Origin: Datisca glomerata
Taxonomy: Eukaryota > Streptophyta > Magnoliopsida > Cucurbitales > Datiscaceae
NCBI GenBank assembly: GCA_003255025.1
Contig: QANY01004715.1
Span: forward strand, 1,282,501-1,346,500
Reading direction: 5' to 3'
Length of the DNA stretch: 64,000 nucleotides
Shown piece after piece: positions 35,901 through 48,369 of the stretch. The notes below the pieces were generated by a model. The model saw only the letters and a list, made by a program, of their open reading frames with translations. It had not been told where the DNA came from and did not search any database. The position numbers were made by a program, and so were the translations under genes. The stretch's first letter is position 1. Every line of letters begins with the position of its first letter.

Positions 35901-38128
35901 TGTTGGAAAATGCGACACGCGCGCGACGGAATCGTGTTAAAACAATTAATAAGAAAATGAATCTTCTTTCGATAAAAGAAAACAAGCGCGACGCAAACGG
36001 TTAACAATCATACCTTTTATTAAAAAAATTACTAAAAGTTTTCAAACTTTTATTGAAAACTCTTTTCAATTAAGATCCATTATATATTAATATATTAAAT
36101 CGAAGACATACAAGGTTAGCAATCATATACCTCTTGTAGTCTATATCAAGTATCCTTGCAAAACCGATCGATTCTCATCCCATAAAACTGTTCTGACGAT
36201 CAATAAACTCTGATATCCACAACATGATCTTTCAAGTCAATCCTCAATGCATTAGTATGTGTGTGGATACATAGAGTATTACAAGATAATTTTTATGTCT
36301 CTAGATATACTCAACACATGAGATCTAGAAATTTTTTTGAGAAGAACTTGGTGAGACGATTCTCTAAAAGAACACAATGATTATTCTTTTAGAGTTTTGA
36401 TTAACTATTAATCATAGAGAAATATCACTCTAACACCAACTGTGTCCTCAAAATTCAATTTTTGATGAACTGATGAACTAATTCATCAACTGAGACCATC
36501 AGAATAATATCTATATATATTCTTAAATAATGGTGTATCATATGTTTTTAGAGATAAACTGAAATAATATTTAATTATAAAATTATCAACTGCAGTGGGA
36601 GCCACTACAACTGTGCCCAACTGCAGTGTGCCGTGAGGTAGCACAGTGCCTCACGGCACCACTGTAGCATCGTGTTGCACCCTCACTACTGTAGTGCCAC
36701 GTGGCACTATAATAGTCCATGCCAATCTCAGATTCTCAATCAATGATTAACACACGGTAATTACTGTGAATTAAATATTTATTTAATCAGATAAGTATTT
36801 AGATATCAGTTAATTTAAAATTAACATATCTGATTATCTCTATCAACTAACTTATATGTTATTTCACAAATAATAGATTTAGTTTATTCAAATTATTATC
36901 TAATAATAATTTAATTATCTAATTTCATAAATGAGATATTTTGTCAAACTTATCGATAATTAAAAAAATAATTGATAATTATATATATAATTTTCAAAAT
37001 GTATATATATATAATTCAATTAATTAATCACACATAATTATCTCATAATTATGTATTTGCCCCAGAATAAAAATTTCTTTTGTAAGTCATTCATTTTCTC
37101 GTGTTCTAAAATATTCACACCCTAGACTGCGTAGTAAAGAGGTGACTTATGGACCATGGACCTATAATCATAAGCTCTAATAAAGCCATATTATTAATTA
37201 AACTCTTTAGTTAAATAATATTATTTATTAGTTCTATTATTACTCCATTATAAATATAAAATTGCACTCTTAGAGATTATAGAATATATTTACAGAGTAT
37301 TCTCGGGTAGTCCATTTATATAATCACTATATGTAGTTCTGTCCTCTAATTATTGGTTTGTAAATGAGAGCTGGTCAAAATTATCATTTTACTCTTCTAA
37401 TTACCTCTTGATCCTTAAGTACCATTAATACACTAGTGAATGGCTAATTTATAATCTTATTATAAAATGGAGCTTAATAACTATTCAGTTCAAGAATTAA
37501 CATTTAAGGGAACCAATATACGTTCCGTTAGAAAAACTTGAATTCTAAATCTTATAAGATCATGTTCTCAGCCATCCATATCACTAAATCTTCAAAATAA
37601 AAGTCACTAGCATGTCTTACAAACAAAGCTTAACGAATGAACCAAAAGATCCAGTAGACATGTATAGGAGTGCATGACTACTCATGATTCAGACTGATCT
37701 ACATTTGATCATTAGATTCATGTGTATTAAATCTTTATGATAAACGATAAGTTAATAAAGATATTAATTCACATCGGTCCTGTCATATATAATCTTATTA
37801 TATAAAGTACATTCACTAATATGTCTATACACATCAATGATCCAAATCTAGATCACATGCATTCATAATGCTTAGTAAATCGTACTAGCAACTATTCATT
37901 AAAGATTCCATACTTTAATAGGTTGCTGGCACTTTTATTTATTATCTATGATCTTAATCATCTCGCACCAATACAAGATCATAATCTCATTGATGAATAT
38001 GAAATTTTCAAATAATTATATAAATTATTCACAATAATTTAAAAGAACTATTATAAAAAAAATATAATCCTCATTAAATTTCATATCAAAATGTCAATAC
38101 ACATGATTTGAGGGCATTACCCCCAACA
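35901..38128 (-). repeat. Right (5') LTR of copia copy B
   Basis: In the minus orientation it starts TGTTGGGGGTAATGCC at 38128 and ends CATTTTCCAACA at 35901, so the termini form a TGTTGG/CCAACA inverted repeat. 2228 bp long, intact and directly repeated at the left end of the block (15928-22255). The CGCGCG-rich end at 35918-35930 stands out. The flanking pentamer GTATC (38129-38133) is not found at the left edge of the block, so the two outer LTRs may come from different insertions. Confidence 0.88.
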
Positions 38129-40090
38129 GTATCCATCTGGGTCCTCTTCTCAACGGGACCAACGAATTTGATGCGAAGTCTTTTTGTCATCCTTATACAT
38201 GTATGTGCTCGATCAAATAATTCTTGATGATCTGAAGAACTAGAGCTGGAGTGGCTGGAAACTGAATGGAAAGAGGGAGTCAGAATTAATGATGAACGTG
38301 CTGGATTTGGGACAACAACAGGAACTAAAGATGGAGGCATGGTTGATGTCGAGGAGCACTTTCCAATCCTTGTCTTTCGCTCGGAGATGGAAAACAGGAG
38401 CAAGCTTTGCCTTGGAGTCTTTGGAAAGATGGGGCTTCGGTTTCTTCTTAGTTGCAAAAGAAAATATACAAAAATCAGTCAAAAGTGGAAAAATAATAAA
38501 CAAATAATAAGAAAAGGAGAGAACCGAAGCTCTGGCGGCTTACTAAAAATTGCCCATTTCTTAGGAATTGTCCAACGGCCATCACTGCTACAATTCCTGC
38601 CAGCCAGAAGTGTATCCCTCTCCCGGCCCTTGTCTCCATTTAGTGAAAAAGCTCACCTAACCCTAAACTGAAATTGTACCTCTTATTTAGAGCCTCTATC
38701 CCAACAAGAATTCTATAGGCGCTTGGTGTAAATTGTGAGGATGCAAAACCTACGTAATGAAAAATTTGAGAAAGAAAAGGGGAAATGGAAGCCTAAGATC
38801 GACAACCATAAACATGGGGCTAAGGGTGATTTGGTAAGGGGGTTTGCAATACATCCTTATGGACTCACTCTCTCCCAATGTACATACTACATTCAGAGGA
38901 AAAGACTCTTAGTAACGAGTCATAAACTGTGTAAACTCCTATGGGGTCCTAACTAGGGGCACATGAATATTCCACTTCTCCATAGCCGAAGAAAGGAAAG
39001 AAGAAGAAAGAAGGAGAAAGAAGAAGAAAGAATGAGAAAGAAACTTACGGGATAGCGCATGAAGAAGTAAAGAAATGAAATGGTGAAGGAATCCTTATAT
39101 AGGAAACATACTTCAAAAACGAATAAAAAGTAATTGTTTGAGCGGGACAATCAAGGGTTGCGGTTGATGTGAAATGTGACCGTTCAGACTAACAACCTGG
39201 GGATGTAAACGACAAAATAGGATATGAAAAGACACAACTACTGATAAATGAAATGATGACACCCGGTGACGGAAGGATATTTCTCCAAAAGATACTGGAC
39301 CTATACCTACCTTGAAATGAAGCTTGTGATATGTTATCTAAATAGGAGGATAAAGAGTCGTTCTGAAAAGATGAGAACAATGAAGAAACGGGGCTTACAC
39401 TACGCGGCCCGCGCAAATAAAGAAATGACACGCAAGGAAAGGAACTGAAAACTCTGACAGAATCAGAGACTGTACAGTATGCGGCATAGTCCTGAGAACG
39501 AGAAGTAGAACCGATTAAAGAATTCGAAAACGGCTGCCAAAATTAACGTGCAAGAATTGGTGCAAAAGACGGGGAGCAATAATGAGTAATAATAACAAAG
39601 TATTCTAGTATTGCATATTAATTTTACTGCGTAATATTGAATGCAATAGGGGCAAATGAACATGTGAAAATTGTTTGAGAACTCACGTAAGCAAGTATGA
39701 CCAATTAGAAGTAGGAGAACGGATTGCCACTATGGCCAAGAGGGGAAAATCCGTTGATCCCTTTGTGTCCCATCTGACGGTTCAGGTTTCATTAGCTATT
39801 AATGAAGATAAACTAGGCTTGATTAGTTGCTAGACTAGATAAGTTAAATATGATATGATAAGCTTAATCTAGGAGAAATATTCTGTTTATTCTTCAGGTT
39901 TTAAGAGATTTAGCTAATTTTTATAAATAATTGAGAGTCTATAAATAAAGACCAGTTGTAATTCAATTCAATAAAATATAAGTCGAGTAATCACCCAATT
40001 ATTCTTGAGATTTTTCTCACTCATTTTTTATTGTTCATGTTTTTTTTTAGTGTGGGGAACTTTTCCCTTACAAACCCCTTAAACCATATA
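38129..40090. other. Unassigned sequence between copia block and Sororin-like gene
   Basis: 38129-38457 has a serine-rich minus-strand frame ending at the LTR boundary (LIKE SSSSSSDHQELFDRAHT and RIKFVGPVEKRT) whose family I do not recognise; it looks like a fragment of a coding exon or of an old element. 38990-39040 is GAAGAAAGAA-rich. 39660-40020 has copia-LTR-like traits: TCTATAAATAAAGACC at 39938 and CAATAAAATATAAG at 39969. No intact gene seen. Confidence 0.4.
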
Positions 40091-40152
40091 GTTGAAGTTT
40101 ATACCTGCACGATCTCTCTCTCTCTCCTAATTTCTTCTTCTTCGAACTGGAA

Positions 40153-40160
40153 TTTCCCGC
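40153..40160 (+). promoter_or_regulatory. E2F-type site TTTCCCGC upstream of the Sororin-like gene
   Basis: TTTCCCGC fits the plant E2F consensus TTTSSCGC exactly and is extended to TTTCCCGCC. It lies 162 bp before the start codon, between a CT-rich stretch and the (CT)n tract, where promoter-proximal or leader sequence is expected. E2F sites mark genes switched on at the G1/S transition, which fits a cohesion factor. Function is inferred from motif and position. Confidence 0.6.
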
Positions 40161-40211
40161 CATTCATAGTTAACTTTCTAGTCCCCCCCCCCAGTCACAC
40201 TCCCATTCTGT

Positions 40212-40220
40212 TTCACTCAC

Positions 40221-40260
<40 letters not shown>
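40212..40260. repeat. (CT)n tract in the probable 5'UTR of the Sororin-like gene
   Basis: A perfect CT run of about 19 units at 40224-40260 within a longer CT-rich leader (40105-40260). A run of nine C lies just upstream at about 40183. Such tracts are frequent in plant 5'UTRs. Confidence 0.95.
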
Positions 40261-40262
<2 letters not shown>

Positions 40263-40321
40263 CCCCGTTATAAATCAAATATGATTTCTGACTTCGCACT
40301 CTGAAGTGGGAGCCCCCAAAA

Positions 40322-42821
40322 ATGGAAGCTACGAAAACCAAACTGAGAGCCCGAAAACCCCTCTCAGATTGCACCAATTCTAAAATCAGCACCACTATTT
40401 CTTCTCAGTCATCGACCTCTTCCTTTTCCTCCTCTATTAAGAAACGCCGTAAGTCATTACTTTCTTCTGCGATCCATAAATCGCTGTATTATAATGTTAG
40501 TGCCGACACCGATTACAGTTCTGGACCCTCACCCACCGAGTATTCGGAAGTTTCACATACGAGCTCTGCTCTCCGTCCTCCCCCAGCTTCTACACCTTCT
40601 CGTCCGCTAAAGTCCTCCTCGTCTTCTGGTAGTTTCCTTTCCGATTGGATCTTCCAGGCTGTGATTACCAGGAAACTTCTTCCACATATTGGATTTAGAA
40701 TGCAGTAGCGCTTTCCCTTTGATCTACTTCTGGATTTTGGGTCGATTTACAGGGAGGCGATTGTTTGGCTTTCTAATTGTTCTCCTCGGATAGTTTGGAG
40801 CAAATGCTTCTGACAGATTAATCTCCAACTTGATTTTGTTTTTGAGGATTACTTGTGAAGTGAATTAGGGATAGTGATTGTTGTATCCTTAAATTATTTT
40901 ACTCTCTCAGCTTTCAATTTTCTAGGGTTTCTCCAGTGGTTGCCTTTCAAGTTTATTGTTTCTTTTATTATCTTGGAGATGTTCTGCTTCCATAATAGCC
41001 AAATGTGTACTGTAACTCTCGACTTGAGATAGTGCTATGCTCAATAAACAATTTGTTGCTCTATAGATTATGAACTTTTGTAATGGGGTCTTCAACTATG
41101 CTCATTTGCATTTTTTTTATCTATGTTCTGTATTTTGAGTATGTAGGTTTGGATGATTGCGTGGTACGAGAGCCTCAATCATATTACAGCCGGAGGCATA
41201 CTGCGACTGCGGTTAAAAGAAAAATATCAGCGAAGGAAATCGACACTTCTCTAAATCAGTCAGCTGCATTGACAATATTCAACGACGGGTAAAATTCTTA
41301 AAGTGGACACATGTCGCTGGTCATTACTTTCCAAGTGACCATAACCATATCCTCTAGCAATTGTGTTTGTATAGAAGGCTGGCTGAATATTGCAATTTTG
41401 ATGGCTTTAAATACTATTTAGTTATCTATTGGGTGCTTGGCTAAGTTGCCGTTAAAGGGGTACTCTGCTCTTGGCATCATTTACCTACTATACAACTATT
41501 TAGTTATCTATTGGTGCTTTGCTAAGTTGGCGTTAAAGGGGTATTCTGCTCATGGCATTATTTACCTACTATAGAACCGAATTATTTAAGAGTTGTTGGC
41601 TGAGGAGGAGCGTAGTGAGTCCAAGATCATGTGCAATTATGGGCCTTCCCCATCTTCAAGGAGTGGTTTGCATTACTATCACTTTGTAGGGAAGGGGTTT
41701 TATTAATACCAAAATAGCATCCAATATCCATTCCTATAGAGTAACAATTTTAGCACTACTTTCGACAGGAAAAGACCAAAATATCCCCCATGGCCCCTCT
41801 GATTTTCATCTCCTACTTTCTCCTCCTTTCCCTTCTCATACCTATTGATATATTGGACGAGGAATGCGTATTTGTTAGGCAATAAATTAATAATCTCTAT
41901 CATATGCTTCACACTATTTGTTGACACTGCTCCTTGTGAACCTTGTCTTAAAATAGGAGTGCAATGAGAAGACATGGCCTTAGTGGTCTACCCAAAGCAT
42001 GCACAGTTCCTCATAAAAAGGTTTGTCTGAGAACTTTTGCACATACATATTTTTGTCATTGTGAAAGGAAATGCTGGTCTTGGTCTGTGCTTGGCCAAAT
42101 AACAAAGTCAACTGCTTATTCTGTTTTCATAATATTATTCAGCTGGAAATGTTTTCTATGGAATATTGTCTGAGCTTAATATTTCTTTATAATAGTTTAC
42201 TTTCCCTTGTGTTGCAGTTCTCTGTTATCGACAAAAAAATATATTCTTTTAGATTTTGTTGATTCTCATCATTTATCGACCATCAATATCCTTTGCAATT
42301 TTCTGTTTTCATCATTCTCATATGCTTCTTGCTTTGGGTGTGTTTGAGGTTGCTTTGTTTGAAATCACTCTAGTGAATTGAAAAACTTTAAATCACATTT
42401 GTATTACCATTGTTATTGTTTGAAGCGCATTTTAGTATTTAAAAAAAAATTCTACAAGAAACACTTATTCAAGTATTTCCTTAAATGTTTCAAAATACTA
42501 ACAATTACCTACACAAGTGCTTAATACAAAGATGAATGTGAAATAATTTTCAACTAAAATAGTGTTATTTTAACGTACGCAAGTGTTCTTTGTCACAAGT
42601 ACTGGCAAACACACTCTAAGAGTTGTACTAATGGTTAGAAATAGAATAAAGCTTACATATCTTCGTTTTTCTAGAGATGTCATCTAAATACGTCTAGGAA
42701 GGATGCTTCCCAAAGTGCCTTGCCACAGGACTTTATTGAGCAGCAGAGAGCTTACTTCGCAGAAATTGATGCATTTGAGCTGCCAGAAGAGGAAGTTGAA
42801 TCAGTCCAGGAGTTAGAGTAA
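40322..42821 (+). CDS. Sororin-like sister-chromatid cohesion protein (197 aa)
   Basis: Three exons: 40322-40628, 41147-41288 and 42677-42821. GT-AG junctions and matching phases (1 and 2) give an uninterrupted 197-residue protein. The N-terminus is basic and serine-rich (ATKTKLRARKPLSD, KKRRKSL), the middle carries VVREPQSYYSRRHTA and VKRK, and the C-terminus (residues 168-191) has the conserved DFIEQQRAYFAEIDAFELPE block of plant Sororin homologues. Sororin protects cohesin from release by WAPL and acts in the nucleus. It resembles Arabidopsis At3g56250 by recollection. An alternative acceptor two bases upstream of exon 3 would give an early stop. The upstream E2F-type site fits S-phase expression. 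Confidence 0.75.
41413..41577. repeat. Tandem duplication of about 83 bp in intron 2 of the Sororin-like gene
   Basis: CTATTTAGTTATCTATTGG...TTACCTACTATA occurs at 41414-41495 and again at 41496-41573 with a few changes. No coding effect. Confidence 0.9.
42336..42616. mobile_element. MITE-like element in intron 2 of the Sororin-like gene
   Basis: The ends GGGTGTGTTTG (42336) and CAAACACACTC (42606-42616) are near-perfect inverse complements around about 280 bp of AT-rich sequence without a frame. GTGTTTG-type ends are common in hAT-like MITEs. The target duplication is not clear, so the exact ends are tentative. It lies about 60 bp before exon 3. Confidence 0.5.
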
Positions 42822-44222
42822 ATGAAAACAGTCTAAATTTTGGTTCGGATAATTCTTACGTAGTTTGTATAGCTGGAATAGAATATAATTGACTAATATT
42901 CTTACTAAAACTCAATATCAATCATGTTAATTGGGTTTGATTTGTGATATTGCTATATCATTCTTAGTTTTTGGATGCTCGATGTCGTGTTTGTGTCCAA
43001 GTTTCCCCTTTGTGAGGTTGCGTCCTCTCAATAATCCTTGGCATTATCAGACAAACTCTATCAGTAGCTTCATGGAAGTAGATGAAGCTTCACACAAGAA
43101 CATAGTAGAAACTGAACTTGCAATTATCGTCATCTTTGCAGAGAATGTTATTCAACTCTCTTCTACAAAAGAAACATCAGCTACTGGTAATATTATCAGG
43201 TTCAAGTTCGTTATGTCCTTCACTTCCTGTCTGCAGAAAGTAAAATTTTCCACTGTTGAGACTGTGACTTGAGAATCAATGTAATATTTCACTATCACAG
43301 AAATCAAAAAGTAAAGAGCGACATGAAAGGAATTTCAAATGATAACTTGAAATCCTTATGAACTAAGTATGCACTTTGAACGGTGAGTGAGCATTGGGGG
43401 CACCACTTTTTAAGTTTTATAATCTATTCATGGTTGACCTAACTGTACTTTTTTTTACCACACTTCATATCTTCCTTATCATAAGTTTTCTTGTTCTCCT
43501 CGCTAGTGGGTAGATCCTACATGTCCAGTTTTCATCAATGATGAAAATAGAATTTAAGGATGTGGAAGGTTCTAGAATACGTTCAAAATTTTAATAACAA
43601 AATGATGTGTATGGTCATGTGAGATAATTACATAACATGGCATATTCATTTAACAAGTTGGCGTATATCGACATCACCATAACATACTAACATATTCACT
43701 TAACAAGTTGGGCATATGGACAACACTAGAACTTTTGCAAGGCTATTCTTTAATCACATGTCTTCTCAAAACGCTTAAGATGGATTAATATTTGCTGAAT
43801 AAATAAGACCGTATACGTTTTCGTTGAAGTTAACATGGCATTAGCTCTTGCAAGTTGAACTACTTTGATTGTGACTCATAATTGATTAATCAATAAAAGT
43901 TCATTCACACTCTCTCAAACAAAACAATAAAAGTTCAATCAGACTCTCTCACTCAAACAAAACAATAAAAGTTCAATCAGACTCTCTCACTCAAACAAAA
44001 CAAAGATCATTACCGACAAGGTTACCCATTGGGGAATCAAAGACAATTAATTTGTATCAATATTTGTGGGATTGACAGTGAGAGAAAGAAGTAGGCATGT
44101 CATTTCCTACAAAATTTCATTGTCTGAGACAAAAGCTACTGATAAATATATATTAGTGAGAATCCTCCACACTCATTGGGCATCGTTTCTTTTTAGAAGG
44201 ATATGAAAAACCTTATGAGAAT
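42822..44222. other. 3' flank of the Sororin-like gene, no gene seen
   Basis: Includes an open + frame at 42931-43272 with no recognisable family, and a three-fold 37-bp repeat (AAACAATAAAAGTTCA(A/T)TCA unit) at 43890-44002. Two copies of a ...CATATTCATTTAACAAGTTGG... stretch at 43637 and 43692 form a further short duplication. Confidence 0.55.
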
Positions 44223-44776
44223 TGTACCAAAAAAACACCGGGCTCAACACTCTCAATGATATTTTGTAACAAGGCCCAACATTCTCATTTCTCATGTACG
44301 GTCCACATTAAACCCAATACTACCAAGGACTCCTTCGTAGTTGAAGTCACCATGATGATCGAGGCAACCATCCACGACCCCACATATACTAACACTACCG
44401 AGGTCACACAGATGACGATGTAATCTCATATCTAGGATCGTGGCTACTTGAGATAGTCGATATCATTTTCTTGTCATGATAAAATATAATAATCAGTCAT
44501 ACAAGGAAATGATATGCATACATCAAATCTATCAGATAATCTCAATAGTTATTAAAGATGATAAGATGATAACCAAATATCCTGATCAGAGAATATTCTC
44601 CATAAATATCTCAATTCCTTATCAGAGTAAGTAAGAAGATACATTGAACCTGGACGTTTGATTGATACAGAAAATCATTATTAATATATGATGATCCTCA
44701 TTAAACGGTAAGCAATTCTCCATATTGCTAATATTATTTAAACACTCTACTGATTTGATCGTCAGAATGTAGTAGG
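44223..44776 (+). repeat. 5' LTR of the LARD-like element
   Basis: Starts TGTACCAAAAAAACACCGGG and ends TGTAGTAGG just before the primer-site-like sequence. It matches the LTR at 48370. The last 35 bp present in the other LTR (CGGGAAACCCCCGGTG...) are missing here. Confidence 0.85.
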
Positions 44777-45559
44777 TGGCGCCGTCTGTGAGGATGAAGA
44801 TCTCCCTTTTACAAATTGATCAAAAAATTTATCCACCATCATGATCATCGCTACAACGGTGAAAAGATCCTCGAACATAGGTTGAATAAGAACTAAGACA
44901 AACGAAGGAGAATGAAAAAATCGGCGTGAAGATCTATTTTCGTTCGATATGATTGGCTGCCACAGCGAATTACATTTGGTAAAAAAAGTCGAACAATCAT
45001 GATCGTTGAGCAATGACATTGTCGCCTGAAGTTTCAAACAATCGTGGTCGCAGCCACGAGAGACGCCGTCGCGGAGCTGCCTCCATCCTCGACCAGCCAC
45101 GTAGTCCGCCACCGAACAGGCCTATGGCTTTGCCTACAACAACGTTAGGCCTTATCCCGATCAAGAACCTCTGTTATAGCCGAGGAGAAGGGATCTCCCC
45201 CATTATCGAACATGTTACTTAGATCTACAACAAAGAAAAGCCAAAATTTTCACTTCAGATCTACGTAAATCAAATAATTTTCAAGCTCGAAACCGACATG
45301 AAGAATGACACGAATGACTCCTATATTGCCGAATATAAAATCTCAGATCTACAACGAATGATAAAGATTCAGGCAAAAATAAGCCCATAGAGATGTTCAA
45401 ATTGAGATCATCGACGATTTAAGCCATTCCCGGTCGTGAAAGGTCACCGATAGAATCCTCACGCGTTCTCACGTGCCATCGACAGCGAACACCTTCTTCT
45501 CTACCCAGTTCCAGCTTTCCAATCTTAGTGCTATGGGTAAAGCAGCCCAAGGGGGTGCT

Positions 45560-45720
45560 CAAGAATGCCTAAGGAAAAGCCCACGCGAGGAGCCCAATCA
45601 CGTTCCATGTCCGCTTCAGGCGTGACCGCCCTGAGCTCGACCTAAGTCCGCTCCAGGCGCGACCCGCGACCGCCCCAGGCTCGACCCGTGTCCGCTCCAG
45701 GAGTGACCAGTGAAAGCCAC
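45560..45720. repeat. GC-rich degenerate tandem repeat
   Basis: Three to four units built on GTCCGCTCCAGGCGCGACC and GCTCGACC(T/C) at about 45607-45715, in a locally GC-rich stretch (45540-45760) inside the LARD-like element. No coding function seen. Confidence 0.75.
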
Positions 45721-46454
45721 TTTCTGCCTCATAAAGTCATGCGTTCTGGGCCATTACGCACGAGCCTCACCTCCTCATAAAGCCCAGCGACAGCCCAGGC
45801 TTCAGTGCCTCTAGAAGCCCAACGTCTCTACAAAGTCAACCCTGGCCTCAATGCCTTATATGGCCTAAGTCAGACAAGCTTAGCTCGTACTCCAAGCTCT
45901 TTCATCCACAGGCCCAACATCTATTTCTTTTTTTTAAATGGCCCACAACAGCTCCACAAAGCCTATTAATGGAAGATTTATTTAAGTATTATTTATTTTT
46001 TACTCAATGTAATTTATTTGCAAAAAGTCTCTTCAATTAATTTACACTATTTGATGTGTTTTTAATGTCAGGAGAATAATGTAATTATTTCTATAAATAT
46101 TATCTATCATTTTGGACAAGTGCAAGTTTCAGGATCAGAACGCGGACCACACAGCTCAAATATGTATTATCCTGAATTTTTTTTATTCTCTCAAAATTAA
46201 GAGTCACATTGATGATCTCCATTAAAAATTTTAGGCACGTTATTTAGTTTGTATGCTCAATTTTATTATTCTTTGAATATTTTTAGAGTACTTTAATTCA
46301 ATATGATATTAAGCATGAGCTTATTACAAGCAACGAGATCCTAGGACATAATAAAAAGTATCAAAATCTCTCAATTATATTACTACGACGCCTCAACACG
46401 AGATCTATAAATCATTTTGGTCCGCTCAGTAGGGGATAAGAATATACAAGTGCA

Positions 46455-46920
46455 ATTAAAACCCTCCCGCGAGAGAGCAAACATAATTATCAAGATCCGA
46501 GAGGTCAAGAAATATGCAAACGCTCCCACGAGAGAGCAAACATAATTATCAAGACCTGAGAAGTCACGAAGTATGCAAATGCTCGCACTAGAAAGTGAAT
46601 ATAATTATCAAGATCCGAGAGAGCACAAAATACGCAAACGCTCCCACGAGAGAGCGAACATAATTATCAAGAACCGAGATGTCACAAAATATGTAAACAC
46701 TCTCATGAGTGAACGAACAAAATTATCGAGAGAGCAAGGGATATTAAGAACCAATAGCAAGCATGATATTAAGAACCAATATCAAATGCTCTCACGAGAT
46801 AGCAAGCATGATATTAAGAACCAATAGACCATAAATTATGTCAATGCTCCCACGAGAGAGCGAGCATAATTATCAAGACCGTAAAAGTCACAGGTTACAT
46901 AAATGCTACAGGAAGATATC
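46455..46920. repeat. 59-bp minisatellite
   Basis: Units begin GCAAACGCTCCCACGAGAGA at 46457, 46516, 46575 and 46634 with an exact 59-bp period, each containing ATAATTATCAAGA(T/C)C(C/T)GAGA. Further, more changed or rearranged copies continue to about 46920. Confidence 0.92.
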
Positions 46921-47259
46921 AAGCATAATTTATCAAGGCCTAAGAGGTTCACTACCCCGACTGACTAGCTAACACGGTGGTAGAAAAGAAGAAGAACGAA
47001 AAATGGAGGTTATATATAGCCTTCACTAACATGAATAAAGTGTGCCCAACGGAGGCTTCCATTTTTAAAAAATAGATCAATTGGTGGATGCTATAATGGG
47101 GACACGAGATGCTCAGTATCATGGATAACTTCTCCGGCATTGGATGAGTTCAACATCAGATATGAACCCCGGATCGCATTCAACGCTCAAGTATTCATTG
47201 AATTTATGATGGAGATGACACTATTCAAATAGAATGAGGAATCAGGCAGTCCAAAAGAT

Positions 47260-48000
47260 ATGAGGGAAGATGACACGATGGATAAAGGCACTAGGTCATA
47301 GAACCCTCAGACGAAGACCTCAACCAAGACGACGGCCTAACAAGGCATCCTTATCACTTGAAATGATCTGGAGAAAAGACCCTACATAAGGCAAAATGAC
47401 CATGAAAATATGTCGTGGCACCCGAGGTCATAGAACACTCGGATAGAAGACTTCATCCTAGACCATGGATAGTTGAGACCTCATTATCATTTAAGATGAT
47501 TTGGATAAAGACCTTGCATAGGGCGTCCAAGGTCATGGACCTTTGGATGGAAACCCTCACCACGACTAGGTGAGACCTCCTTTTCACCAAAGATGATTAG
47601 GAGAAAGACCCTTCATAGGGAAAAAGGAAAACGATAATATTTCATGGCGCCCGATGACATTGATCCCTCCGATGAAAGACCTTACCCAAGACCATGGCTA
47701 AGAGGAATCCTTATCACATAAGATGATCTAAAAAAAAGACCCTACGAAAGGAAAAAAGATCTCATCCAAGGCGAAGGCCTAACGAGACATCCTTATCACA
47801 TTAGATGATTGGAAAAAGGCCCTACCTAGGGTAAAAGGCCACAGTAATATTTCATTGCACCTAAGTACACGAGATGCTAGGATGAAGTACTTTGATAATG
47901 ATCACAGTCACCAAGACCTCATAACTTACCTAAGATGAATAGGAGAAAAGACATTACATAAGATAAAAGGACCACGTTAATATTTCATGATATTCCAAGT
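47260..48000. repeat. Field of degenerate repeats of about 100-130 bp
   Basis: Recurring blocks of the type GACCCTACATA(A/G)GG...AATATTTCATGGC...GATGAAAGACC...CCTTATCACAT-AGATGATC start near 47382, 47509, 47607 and 47737 with later weaker copies. Unit length varies through insertions and deletions. Confidence 0.8.
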
Positions 48001-48369
48001 CATACAGACGACTAAGGTACACAAAGTCACCCAGATGACTATATCATATCCTAATAAACGTAGATGATTATAACACCCAACAGAAGTCCAATATTGATCA
48101 AGATGACAACCTTTTTACCAAGAGCAAATTGACACATATGAAGAAAACTTACCTCAGACACAAGATGCTCTAAGACGCCATCATGAACTAACAATAAATA
48201 CTTATATATTTAGACACAAACTCTACTATTTAATGATCTTAAATGCCAACATATGCTTAACACTCGATTAAATGCAAAGACAGACTCTTCGGTAAAAGCT
48301 CATGGCTCCCTCCCCAACATACTTCTTGACTATATCGCTATGCTCCAGACTCAAGAAGTGGGAGCAAAC

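Noticed and set aside
38086..38457. Serine-rich minus-strand frame as a host gene
   Set aside because: It runs into the copia LTR at its end and has no recognisable domain; kept only as an unassigned fragment.
42931..43272. 113-codon open frame after the Sororin-like gene
   Set aside because: Composition is not coding-like, no family recognised, probably 3'UTR or intergenic.
43890..44002. CRISPR-like short repeats
   Set aside because: Direct 37-bp tandem units without spacers in plant DNA; simple minisatellite.
46573..46827. 84-codon frame rich in E, R, N
   Set aside because: It is a translation of the 59-bp minisatellite; unit length is not a multiple of three, so peptide repeats change frame.
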